This document shows positions 6,589 to 13,948 of a stretch of 21,701 nt of DNA, in pieces. The stretch lies in NCBI GenBank assembly GCA_041580375.1, contig JBFGDZ010000041.1, positions 1-21,701 on the forward strand, in the 5' to 3' direction. The first letter of the stretch is position 1. Every line of letters begins with the position of its first letter. Made by a program: the position numbers and the translations under genes. The notes below the pieces were generated by a model. The model saw only the letters and a list, made by a program, of their open reading frames with translations, did not search any database and was not told the DNA's origin. Source of the DNA: JAPUIN01 sp041580375. GTDB taxonomy: Bacteria; Acidobacteriota; Polarisedimenticolia; Gp22-AA2.

Positions 6589-7686
6589 ATGAAGGGAATG
6601 GTCCTGGCGGCGGGCTTCGGCGAGAGAATGCGCCCGCTGACGGAAACGCGGGCCAAGCCGACCATCCCTCTCCTCAATCGCCCCCTGATCGCTCACACTC
6701 TCGAGTACCTGCGGCGCCACGGCGTGTCCGACGTGATGATCAACCTGCATCACCTCCCCGAGTCGATCCGGGGGATGGTGGGGGACGGCAGCCGCCTCCA
6801 GGTGCGGGTGAGCTACTCGGAGGAGCCCCAGATCCTCGGCACGGCGGGAGGCCTCAAAAAAGCCGGCTCTTTCTTCCGTGACTCCGGAACCTTCGTCCTC
6901 ATGAACAGCGACTTCGTCATCGACTGCGATCTGGCAGCCGCCGTCAGGGAACATCACCGGTCGGGCGCGCTCGTCACCATGGTGCTGACCACTCCCCGGC
7001 ACCAGGCGAACTACGGCGTCGTCGAGGTGGGAGAGGGCGGGCGCATCCACAGCATCGCCGGCCGGCCGGCCGACCGGACGCCCCCGAACGCCGGACGCTA
7101 CACCTTCACGGGGCTCCACCTTCTGGAGCCGGAGGTCCTCGATGCCATACCGGCCGGGGGTCGCGTGGAGATCAACCGGGACGTCTATCCCCGCCTGCTC
7201 GAGGAGGGGAAGGCGATCAGGGCTCACATCCACTCGGGGTTCTGGAGGGAGTTCGGCACGCCGCGACTGTACATCGACGGATCGATCGCCCTGCTGAGCC
7301 ATGGAGGGGGCGATGCCCTGAAGGGCCTGCGCGCCGCGGAGGGGATCTTCCTCGACGGCGTCACCCTGCCCGGCGGGCCCGTCCTCGAGCCCCCGATCCT
7401 GCTCGGGCGCGGGACGGTCGTCGGGAGGAGCGGTGTCCACCTCGGTGGCGTGATCACAGGCCGCCAGGTGCGGATCGGCGACGGGTGCAGCCTCCGATCG
7501 ACCATCGTCTGGGACGGGGCGCGGATCGGGGACGGCGCCCGGCTGGCCGACTGCATCGTCACATCCGGGGTCTGTGTGCCTCCCGGCGTCTCCCTGTCGG
7601 GAAAGATGCTCCTCAGGTGGGACGGCTTCCAGGGACCGAAGGATCGCCTGGAGCGGGTCGGGACCTGTTACCTGGCCGGCATCTGA
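6589..7686 (+). CDS. murU: Sugar-1-phosphate nucleotidyltransferase with beta-helix tail (MurU-like)
   Basis: It transfers a nucleotide to a sugar 1-phosphate. The 365-residue product starts with the NTP-binding signature LAAGFGERMRPLTETRAKP (6-24), has the metal-binding NSD (Asp108) and the WREFGTP motif (219-225), then a left-handed beta-helix tail (about 250-345) with hexapeptide-like repeats such as VWDGARIGDGARLADCIV. The N-terminal 240 residues resemble MurU (MurNAc-1-P uridylyltransferase) and mannose-1-P guanylyltransferases alike. The MurU reading rests mainly on the next gene, an AmgK-like kinase. Pseudomonas MurU is a single domain of about 220 residues, so the tail is unusual for MurU and keeps a GDP-mannose or other NDP-sugar role open. 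Confidence 0.75.
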   Translation: MKGMVLAAGFGERMRPLTETRAKPTIPLLNRPLIAHTLEYLRRHGVSDVMINLHHLPESIRGMVGDGSRLQVRVSYSEEPQILGTAGGLKKAGSFFRDSGTFVLMNSDFVIDCDLAAAVREHHRSGALVTMVLTTPRHQANYGVVEVGEGGRIHSIAGRPADRTPPNAGRYTFTGLHLLEPEVLDAIPAGGRVEINRDVYPRLLEEGKAIRAHIHSGFWREFGTPRLYIDGSIALLSHGGGDALKGLRAAEGIFLDGVTLPGGPVLEPPILLGRGTVVGRSGVHLGGVITGRQVRIGDGCSLRSTIVWDGARIGDGARLADCIVTSGVCVPPGVSLSGKMLLRWDGFQGPKDRLERVGTCYLAGI

Positions 7687-7687
7687 A

Positions 7688-8704
7688 GTGACTCCGCGTC
7701 ATGAAGCTCCAGCGCTCGCGCCCCGGGCCGCCGGGCTTCTCCGGAAGGCGCTCGGCCCCTCCGTGCGGCTGACCGCGGTCGCCGGGGATGCTTCGAGCAG
7801 GCGCTTTTACCGGGCACGAGGGAGCCGGGGCACTGCCATCGTCATGATTCATCCGCCCCCGCTCGAAGACCTGTCCGCGTTCGTCACCAACCATCGCATT
7901 CTGAGCGAGATCGGTGCTCCGGTCCCACCCCTGATCGCCGTCGATGAGCGATCGGGGGTCGTGATCGTGGGCGATCTGGGGGACAGGACGCTGCAGCGGC
8001 ATCTGCTCGGTCTGAGCGGCCGCCGGGCGTCCGCGGCGAAGAGGGATCTCTACCGGCAGGCCTGCGACCTGATCGTGCTGTTCCAGAGGAGGGCGCCCGG
8101 GGCGATGCGCGGAAGCGACTTCGCCGCCAGAAACGCCCTCGACGGCGACAGGTTTCGTTTCGAGCTCGACCACTTCCACCGTCACTTCGTCGGAGGGCTC
8201 AGGCGCCTCCGGCCCCGGCCGGCCGACGAGCGGCTCCTGCGCCGCTTCTACGACGATCTGGCCCGGGAGTGCGCCGACCTGCCCCGCGTCTACTGTCACC
8301 GTGATTTTCAGTCACGCAACCTGATGGTCCGCCGGGGGCGCATTCACCTGATCGACTTCCAGGACGCCCGGATGGGCCCCTACACCTACGACGCGGCCTC
8401 GCTGCTGCGCGACTCCTCGCTCGACGTCGGGGAGGATCTGGCGCGGGAGATGATCGATCGGCTGGCCCGGGACCTGGGGTGCGGCCCGGAGGAGTTCCGG
8501 CGGGACTTCGACCGGGTCGCTCTGCAGCGGAACATCAAGGATCTCGGAACGTTCGCCTATCTCGCGACCGAACGCGGCCTCGTCCCGTACCTCGGCTACG
8601 TGCCGAGAACGATCCGATCGATCCGCGAGAACCTGGTACGCTCGCGACGATACGACCCGATCTACGCCTGCCTGGAGGAGCACATCCTGTCCTACACCGG
8701 GTGA
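7688..8704 (+). CDS. amgK: Sugar kinase of the AmgK / aminoglycoside phosphotransferase fold
   Basis: AmgK phosphorylates the anomeric hydroxyl of MurNAc (and GlcNAc), giving the MurNAc-1-P that MurU turns into UDP-MurNAc. This recycling route bypasses MurA and so lowers fosfomycin sensitivity in pseudomonads. The 338-residue product has the AmgK-type sequence GDASSRRFYR (33-42), the following VMIHPPPLED, VGDLGD (94-99), the catalytic loop HRDFQSRN (Asp206, Asn211), the metal-binding IDFQDA (Asp223) and the downstream GPYTYDAASLLRD. The length is close to Pseudomonas AmgK. GTG 7688 follows the previous stop by one base (TGAAGTG), so the pair is probably translationally coupled. The last 13 bases overlap the minus-strand tldE-like gene. 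Other APH-fold sugar kinases are possible, but the motifs favour AmgK. Confidence 0.82.
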   Translation: MTPRHEAPALAPRAAGLLRKALGPSVRLTAVAGDASSRRFYRARGSRGTAIVMIHPPPLEDLSAFVTNHRILSEIGAPVPPLIAVDERSGVVIVGDLGDRTLQRHLLGLSGRRASAAKRDLYRQACDLIVLFQRRAPGAMRGSDFAARNALDGDRFRFELDHFHRHFVGGLRRLRPRPADERLLRRFYDDLARECADLPRVYCHRDFQSRNLMVRRGRIHLIDFQDARMGPYTYDAASLLRDSSLDVGEDLAREMIDRLARDLGCGPEEFRRDFDRVALQRNIKDLGTFAYLATERGLVPYLGYVPRTIRSIRENLVRSRRYDPIYACLEEHILSYTG

Positions 8705-10131
8705 TCCTCAGGCGGAGGGGACGGCCACGCGGCGGGGGCCCGGGCGGGGCCGGCCTCCGGCCGCCTCGACACCGCCTCCACGATCCATGGTCCGAGCCCT
8801 TCGATCAGGAGCGGCGGAGCGCCGATCGGCATGCCCGGGTGGAAGAAGCCCGGGGGGCCACCGTGCGGCCGAAGCCCGGCCAGAATCCTCGACGGCGGCC
8901 CTTCCCACATGAGACCGTCCGCCGGTCCCGCCGGCGAGCCGCCGGTCCACCAGTCTCCGCGCAGCACCCGGATCCTCCACCGGACGGGGCCCGGCGTGAG
9001 AAGCGCGACCTCGGCAACGAGCGACGCATCGGCCGCGCCGCCTCCCTCGGCTCCGGCTTCCAGGATATAAGTCGACGGGCCGACACGGGGAGGCTCGCGG
9101 TACGAGAGGCGGACGGTGTGCCCGTCCAGGGCCGAGAGTCGCCCGCATCGCGCGCCGTCCCGAAGCAGCACCGTCCTCGACGTGCGGCGTCCGACGCCGT
9201 CGAACGGACCGCTCGCGACCATTCCGGGCGCGCGCCCGTCCTCGACGAGCGTCAGGCCGCCGGCGAGAGAGGACCCGACTGCCGGGCCCGGTCCGCCGCC
9301 GGGATCGACCTCCGCCATCAGGCCGGGACCGGCACCGCTCCCCAGCAGGACGGGAAGCATCGCGGCGAGGAACGACGCCGCCGACCGGGGCGGGAGGATC
9401 AGCGGGGGATGAGTCTCGGGAGCCGCGGCGGCCGGGCGAACGGGAAGGGATCGGAGCGCCGCCGCCACGCCGCATTCGCGCGGGCTGATGAGATCCATGC
9501 TGCAGCCGGATCGCTCTTCGATCGAAGCGCGCGCGCCCGGCTCCGCCGGCGTCATCGAAAGCGAGAGAAGCGCCGGCGTCTTTTCGTACGCCCCGTGCAG
9601 CCCGCGGCTGTTCGCCAGGAGGATCGTGACCCGCGCCGCGCTGAGCAGCGCTCTCTCGACCCGGGCGCAGCGTCCGGCGACATTCGACGCGGCGCTGGCC
9701 GACTCCGCGAGAAAATCGACGAGGCCCTCGTCCGGTGTTGTGAGCCAGCGATCATCCCGGATCCCCAGGTCGCCGGCCTCACCGCCGGCGTCCCACGGGA
9801 CCGCCAGGGGAGCGCGCCCCGGCGCCTCGGGGTCGTCTGCGGGAGAGACCCGGCGGGCCGAATCGAGGGCGTCCGACACGAGCCCCGCGGCGTTCACCTC
9901 GCCCCCCGCCGAGCGCCAGGCGAATCCCCAGCGTCCGCGGCCGTCGCGAATCCTGAGAGCCACGCCGCGCTCCGAGAGGGTCGAGAACGTGAGCCGTCGA
10001 TCGACGTCGGCGGCGGCCGGTTGCAGGGCGACGCGGCGCCCCCACGCCGACTTGACGTACGCCTCGGCCTCGAGCGCTCCGGACGAGCGGGCGGTCTTCA
10101 GGATCGCGTCGATCCATTCCGCTCCGCCCAT
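8692..10131 (-). CDS. tldE: TldE/PmbA-family protein, divergent
   Basis: TldE is the non-catalytic partner of the TldD metalloprotease; the heterodimer degrades unfolded peptides and matures some modified peptides such as microcin B17. The 479-residue product has the family's N-terminal pattern (a helix with EAEAYVKS, then VALRIRDGRGRWGFAW near 60-75) and a central Pro/Ala-rich stretch leading to the beta-rich PmbA core (GLMAEVDPGGGPG, MVASGPFDGVGRR). It lacks HExxxH, as expected for TldE. It is longer and more degenerate than typical TldE (about 450 residues), and ends in a Pro/Ala-rich tail. ATG 10131 shares its A with the tldD stop (TGATG), so the two are coupled. Assignment rests on these weak motifs plus the neighbour. 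Confidence 0.75.
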   Translation of the reverse strand: MGGAEWIDAILKTARSSGALEAEAYVKSAWGRRVALQPAAADVDRRLTFSTLSERGVALRIRDGRGRWGFAWRSAGGEVNAAGLVSDALDSARRVSPADDPEAPGRAPLAVPWDAGGEAGDLGIRDDRWLTTPDEGLVDFLAESASAASNVAGRCARVERALLSAARVTILLANSRGLHGAYEKTPALLSLSMTPAEPGARASIEERSGCSMDLISPRECGVAAALRSLPVRPAAAAPETHPPLILPPRSAASFLAAMLPVLLGSGAGPGLMAEVDPGGGPGPAVGSSLAGGLTLVEDGRAPGMVASGPFDGVGRRTSRTVLLRDGARCGRLSALDGHTVRLSYREPPRVGPSTYILEAGAEGGGAADASLVAEVALLTPGPVRWRIRVLRGDWWTGGSPAGPADGLMWEGPPSRILAGLRPHGGPPGFFHPGMPIGAPPLLIEGLGPWIVEAVSRRPEAGPARAPAAWPSPPPEDHPV

Positions 10132-11519
10132 CACGCGTGCGCCGGCCGGACGACCAGCCCGTCCACCCGAATCGTCGGCTGGCCCACCGCCGCGCGGGCG
10201 CGCTGGCCGTCCTTGCCGCACTCCCCCGCACCGCCGTCGAAGCGCAGATCCCCGCCTATCATCTTTATATCGCGCAGAGCCCGGACTCCGTCGCCCGAGA
10301 CCACGGCCGGCGCGATCGGCGCGATGAGCCGGCCGCCCGAGATCAGGTACGCCCGCTTGACGCGGAACGAGAACTGCGCGCTCGAGGCGTCGACCTCGCC
10401 GGCCCCCAGCTCCTGGATGTAGATCCCCCGTCCGACGGACGACAGGATCTCGGCCGGTGTTCTGGGGCCCTCGCGGACGAAGGTGTTCGACATGCGGGGC
10501 AGGGGGAGATCGCGGTACGACTCGCGCCGGGCGCTCCCCGTCGGCGTCGTGCGCGTCCGCAGGGCGGTCGCCCGATCGACGAGCAGTCCTACGAGCCGCC
10601 CCTTCTCGATCAGGACGGTCGGGGCGGCCGGCCACCCCTCGTCGTCGACGCGGCGCGAGCCCGGGAGGCCGGCGAGCGTCGGATCGTCGATGAGCGTCAG
10701 GTCCGCGGGGCCGATCCGCTCTCCGAACAATCCGGCGAACGGCGATCGTCCCGCGACGGCGTTGTCTCCCTCCAGCGCGTGCCCGCACGACTCGTGGAAG
10801 AAGATGCCGCCGGCGCCGGGCGCCAGCACGACGATCGTCTCCCCGGCCGGCGAGGGAACCGACTCCCCCTCCTCCTCCTCGAGCCGGCGCGCCAGCCTCG
10901 CGCCGACGACCTCCGGCGGATGGCGATCGCGCAGACGCGTCAGATCGACTCCGCCCCCGCCGTCCGTGATCGTCGCCGGCGCGGCCTTACCCGAGCCTCC
11001 TCCACGGTGGAGCCGGACGCTGAAGGTCGCCCAGCATCGATCCTCCTCGACGATCTCTCCTTCGGACGTCGCCACGGCGATCTCCCTGCGACGGAGCCGG
11101 CCGCGGCCCTCGAAGAGCACGTCGCCGCGGCTCGATCGCTCGGCCGCGGCGCGGATGTCGTCCACGTATCTTTCGAGATCTTCGAGGGGCTCGAGGGAAT
11201 CGGGATCGTGAGCGCACTTCGGCGATCCGGGAAGCATCGGCTCCGGCGCTCCCTCTTTCAGCCGCGCTGCGAGCGCGGCGAGGCGCTCCATGTCCAGGCC
11301 GGAGATCGAGGCGTGCAGCGTGCGGGCGCCATCGAACCGGCGTGCGGCCGCTCCTTCCGAACGGCCCAGAAGCGCCCGTTCGGTCCTCCCGTCCCGGCAC
11401 TCGACGACCGCCTCGCGGAGCCTCTCCAGGAACAGGTCGGCGTATTCTCCGGGCCGCCCGGCGAGGCCGGACGCGGTCCGTCGGAGCCGCGGCGGATCGT
11501 ACGTGCTCAGCAGGGACAC
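10131..11519 (-). CDS. tldD: TldD-family zinc metallopeptidase
   Basis: TldD is the catalytic subunit of the TldD/TldE protease. The 462-residue product contains the HExxxH zinc motif as HESCGH (242-247, within FFHESCGHALEGD), the family's downstream IDDPTL and DDEG segments (277-294), GLLVDRATA, the RESYRDLPLPRMSNT region, GIYIQELGAGEVD and the third-ligand Cys434 in CGKDGQ. All catalytic elements are present. GTG 11519 is chosen because GGGAG lies nine bases upstream, the length then matches the family, and a sigma70-type promoter sits about 45 bases further up; the frame continues upstream but across that promoter. No microcin-like precursor is evident next to it. Confidence 0.9.
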   Translation of the reverse strand: MSLLSTYDPPRLRRTASGLAGRPGEYADLFLERLREAVVECRDGRTERALLGRSEGAAARRFDGARTLHASISGLDMERLAALAARLKEGAPEPMLPGSPKCAHDPDSLEPLEDLERYVDDIRAAAERSSRGDVLFEGRGRLRRREIAVATSEGEIVEEDRCWATFSVRLHRGGGSGKAAPATITDGGGGVDLTRLRDRHPPEVVGARLARRLEEEEGESVPSPAGETIVVLAPGAGGIFFHESCGHALEGDNAVAGRSPFAGLFGERIGPADLTLIDDPTLAGLPGSRRVDDEGWPAAPTVLIEKGRLVGLLVDRATALRTRTTPTGSARRESYRDLPLPRMSNTFVREGPRTPAEILSSVGRGIYIQELGAGEVDASSAQFSFRVKRAYLISGGRLIAPIAPAVVSGDGVRALRDIKMIGGDLRFDGGAGECGKDGQRARAAVGQPTIRVDGLVVRPAHA

Positions 11520-11564
11520 CCGGCGTTTCTCCCGGAGGTCATGGGGCTCACCGCGCGCACACGA

Positions 11565-11594
11565 ACAGTAGGGGACCGCCTCCGGCACTGTCAA
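11565..11594 (-). promoter_or_regulatory. Sigma70-type promoter of the tldD-tldE operon
   Basis: On the minus strand, a perfect TTGACA (11594-11589) is followed after 18 bases by TACTGT (11570-11565). The predicted start near 11558 leaves a leader of about 40 bases containing the GGGAG ribosome site before GTG 11519. Confidence 0.55.
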
Positions 11595-11638
11595 GCTTCG
11601 CGGCCGGAGCGGCGCGCCCCGGCGCCGCCGACCTGGGA

Positions 11639-11644
11639 TACGAT
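11639..11644 (+). promoter_or_regulatory. -10-like hexamer eight bases before the FecCD permease start
   Basis: TACGAT ends eight bases before ATG 11653, and no Shine-Dalgarno sequence lies between. This again fits a leaderless or nearly leaderless transcript, running divergently from the tldD promoter. No clear -35 is visible. Confidence 0.38.
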
Positions 11645-11652
11645 GTGCGCCC

Positions 11653-12678
11653 ATGCCCCCCCTGACGGCGCGGCGATTCCTGGCGACGCTCTCCTTGCTC
11701 GCGATCGGCGTCGTGATCGCGCTGGCCATCTGCGCCAGCATCGGCAGCAGCGGCTACACGGTGGTTGATCTGCTCGCGACCGGCCTCACCGGCGAGGAGC
11801 GGGACATCGCCGCGGCGACGATCCTTCGCGTGCGCCTTCCCCGCGTCCTGCTGGCCGCGATCGCCGGGGCGGCGCTCGGCGCAGCCGGCACGGCTTTCCA
11901 GGCGGTGTTGCGCAATCCGCTCGCCGACCCCTACATACTCGGCATCTCCGGCGGCGCCGCCCTCGGCGCCATCGCCGTCACGGCGGCCGGTCTGCCGGCC
12001 TTCCTGCTGTTCGTCCCCGTGCGCACCGTGGCCGCCTTCGTCGGTGCGGTCGCCACCGTCGCCGTCATCGTGCTGCTGGCGAGCGTGCGCGGCCGGATTG
12101 CGTCGTATCCGATGCTCCTCATCGGGGTCGTCATGAACGCGATCTACCTCGGATTGATCCTCTTCATCGAGACGGCCGTCGAGTTCACCCGGATCCAGGG
12201 GGTCATCCTCTGGATGGTGGGCCACGTGCCGACTGGAGGATACGGGATCGTCGTCATGCTGGCCCTCATCCTCGCGGCGGGCGTCGCGGCGCTGGCGGCC
12301 GTCGGGCGGGACCTGAATCTCATCAGCGCGGGCGAGGAGGTGGCGCGCACCCTCGGCGTGCGGGTGGAGCGCGTGCGCGTCGCAGCGATCCTGATCGCGT
12401 CCCTCGTGACCGCGTCCGTCGTCTCGGTCACGGGCCTCATCGGATTCGTCGGGCTCATCGTCCCGCACGCCGCGCGCCTGCTCTTCGGCCCCGATCACCG
12501 GCTGCTGATCCCGGCCGCGGCGCTCGTGGGCGGCATCTTTCTCATGCTGGCCGACACGGTGGCGCGCGTCGTCCTGGCCCCCACCGAGCTACCGGTCGGC
12601 GTGCTCACGGTCCTCCTGGGCGGCCCGCTCTTCCTCTGGCTCTACCGCAGGCACCGCGGGGAGACCTACTTTGACTGA
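11653..12678 (+). CDS. FecCD/BtuC-family ABC transporter permease
   Basis: This is the membrane subunit of a type II importer for iron-siderophore, haem, cobalamin or related metal chelates. The 341-residue product is strongly hydrophobic throughout, with about ten membrane segments. It has the family signature around 73-108 (GAALGAAGTAFQAVLRNPLADP, then LGISGGAALGAI), the ATPase-coupling loop near GEEVARTLGVRVERVR (about 227-242) and the late GLIGFVGLIVPHAARLLFG. Length is typical. It overlaps the ATPase gene by eight bases. The substrate cannot be read from the permease, and no cognate BtuF/FecB-type binding protein lies next to it. Confidence 0.93.
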   Translation: MPPLTARRFLATLSLLAIGVVIALAICASIGSSGYTVVDLLATGLTGEERDIAAATILRVRLPRVLLAAIAGAALGAAGTAFQAVLRNPLADPYILGISGGAALGAIAVTAAGLPAFLLFVPVRTVAAFVGAVATVAVIVLLASVRGRIASYPMLLIGVVMNAIYLGLILFIETAVEFTRIQGVILWMVGHVPTGGYGIVVMLALILAAGVAALAAVGRDLNLISAGEEVARTLGVRVERVRVAAILIASLVTASVVSVTGLIGFVGLIVPHAARLLFGPDHRLLIPAAALVGGIFLMLADTVARVVLAPTELPVGVLTVLLGGPLFLWLYRRHRGETYFD

Positions 12679-13513
12679 GCCGTTCCGCGACGGCGACGGG
12701 GCGCCGCGATCGGCGCCGCCGATCCTGGAGGCGCGGGATCTTCAATTCCGCTACCCCGGATCGCGCGCGGCCCTGTTCCGGGGGATGGCCCTCGCGATCG
12801 GCCCGGGCGAGTTCCTCGGATTGATCGGCCCCAACGGGTCCGGGAAGACGACTCTCCTCAGGCTTCTCAGCGGCACGCTCGGCCCCTCGGAGGGGGAGGT
12901 GTTCCTCGGGGGACGCCCGCTCCGGACGATGAGACCGCGCGAGAGGGCGGTGCGCATGGCCGTCGTTCCGCAGGAGTCCCGCGTCCTGTTCAATTTCACC
13001 GTCATGGAGATGGTGCTCATGGGGCGGGCGCCTCATCTCGGCCTGCTCGGTCTCGAGGGCCCGCGCGATCGGACCGTGGCGCGCTCCGCGCTGCGGGAGA
13101 TGGATCTGCACGGTCTCGAGGAGACGCCCCTGCGCGAGCTGAGCAGCGGCGAGCGGCAGCGCGTGCTCATCGCCCGGGCGCTGGCCCAGGAACCGCGCGT
13201 CCTCCTTCTCGACGAGGCGACCGCGTTCCTCGACCTGAAGCACAGGCTCCAGATCGGGGAGATCCTCCACCGCCTCAACCGCGAGAGCGGGCTCACGATC
13301 CTGGCGATCAGCCACGACCTGAACATGGCGTCGCGCTTCTCCTCGCGGCTCGTCCTGCTGAGCGCGGGGCGGATCGTCGCGGACGGCCGTCCGTTCGAGG
13401 TGCTCACGCCGGACCTCGTGCGGGCGGTGTACGAGACCGAGGCCCGGGTCGAGATCGATCCCGCGACCGGGGCCCCATACGTGATCCCCCGGTCCCCCGT
13501 CGGAGGGCTTTGA
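12671..13513 (+). CDS. FecE/BtuD-type ABC transporter ATPase
   Basis: This is the energising subunit of the importer. The 280-residue product has Walker A GPNGSGKT (53-60), the Q-loop Gln101, signature LSSGERQ (157-163), Walker B VLLLDEATAFLD (177-188) and switch His215 in ISHD. The C-terminal part (FEVLTPDLVRAVYETEARVE) is typical of ATPases that serve FecCD permeases. TTG 12671 is the likely start: GGGGAG at 12658-12663 is well spaced and the gene overlaps the permease by eight bases, so the two are coupled. It is the only ABC ATPase in this 6-kb transport locus. Confidence 0.93.
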   Translation: MTEPFRDGDGAPRSAPPILEARDLQFRYPGSRAALFRGMALAIGPGEFLGLIGPNGSGKTTLLRLLSGTLGPSEGEVFLGGRPLRTMRPRERAVRMAVVPQESRVLFNFTVMEMVLMGRAPHLGLLGLEGPRDRTVARSALREMDLHGLEETPLRELSSGERQRVLIARALAQEPRVLLLDEATAFLDLKHRLQIGEILHRLNRESGLTILAISHDLNMASRFSSRLVLLSAGRIVADGRPFEVLTPDLVRAVYETEARVEIDPATGAPYVIPRSPVGGL

Positions 13514-13537
13514 CATTCACCCCGGGGTGTGTACCAT
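13510..13537 (+). promoter_or_regulatory. Promoter with a palindrome in its spacer
   Basis: TTGACA (13510-13515), which contains the ATPase stop codon, and TACCAT (13532-13537) are 16 bases apart. Between them lies a perfect 12-base palindrome, CACCCCGGGGTG (13518-13529). A dimeric repressor bound there would block RNA polymerase, so this could be the operator of the downstream metal-uptake genes. No regulator gene is adjacent. Confidence 0.45.
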
Positions 13538-13547
13538 CGAAGGCACC

Positions 13548-13847
13548 ATGTCCACAGATGCGCTCCGGGCGAGGTGGCGGCAACGCCGGAGGCTGGCCTG
13601 CTTCGCCACGCTGATCCTGCTGTGCTTCGGCCTCCTGCATCTGGCCTCCCACCACCCCCAGCCGCAGCCCCAGTGCAAGGGCTGTCAGACGCTCACGTCC
13701 CCCCTGCTCTCGCCGGCTGCGCCCGGGATCGATCGCCCCGCGCTCGTCTGGTCGGCCGCTTGCGCGGCCCCGGACAGGGCGCCCGTCGACGCCGGCTCGA
13801 GGTGCCTGAGCCCGCTCCGGGCGCCTCCCGCCTCCGTCGCCGCCTGA
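13548..13847 (+). CDS. Small membrane protein with HxxxHH and CxxC, putative metal-associated
   Basis: I do not recognise a named family. The 99-residue product has a basic N-terminus (RARWRQRRR), one hydrophobic helix (about 17-34), then immediately His31, His35, His36 and a CKGC pair (Cys43, Cys46), followed by a Pro/Ala-rich tail with two more Cys (72, 86). The His and Cys residues just outside the membrane suggest metal binding. Similar short helix-His-Cys proteins are often seen beside metal transporters. ATG 13548 lies just after the promoter, with a weak AAGG at 13540-13543. It sits between the FecCD ATPase and the outer-membrane protein. Coding is supported by this organisation rather than by homology. 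Confidence 0.6.
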   Translation: MSTDALRARWRQRRRLACFATLILLCFGLLHLASHHPQPQPQCKGCQTLTSPLLSPAAPGIDRPALVWSAACAAPDRAPVDAGSRCLSPLRAPPASVAA

Positions 13848-13948
13848 CACGACCGGTCGGAACCCGCCCGGGCATCCGTCCTCCCGCGGTTCGAGGGTCG
13901 CCGACCGGGAGCCCCGATCATTTCGTTCGCCATGTCATGGAGTGCTGC

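Noticed and set aside
8479..10422. A 647-codon plus-strand frame opposite the tldE and tldD genes
   Set aside because: It has Arg-rich shadow composition. The minus-strand reading gives a TldE-like protein coupled by TGATG to a TldD with its zinc motif.
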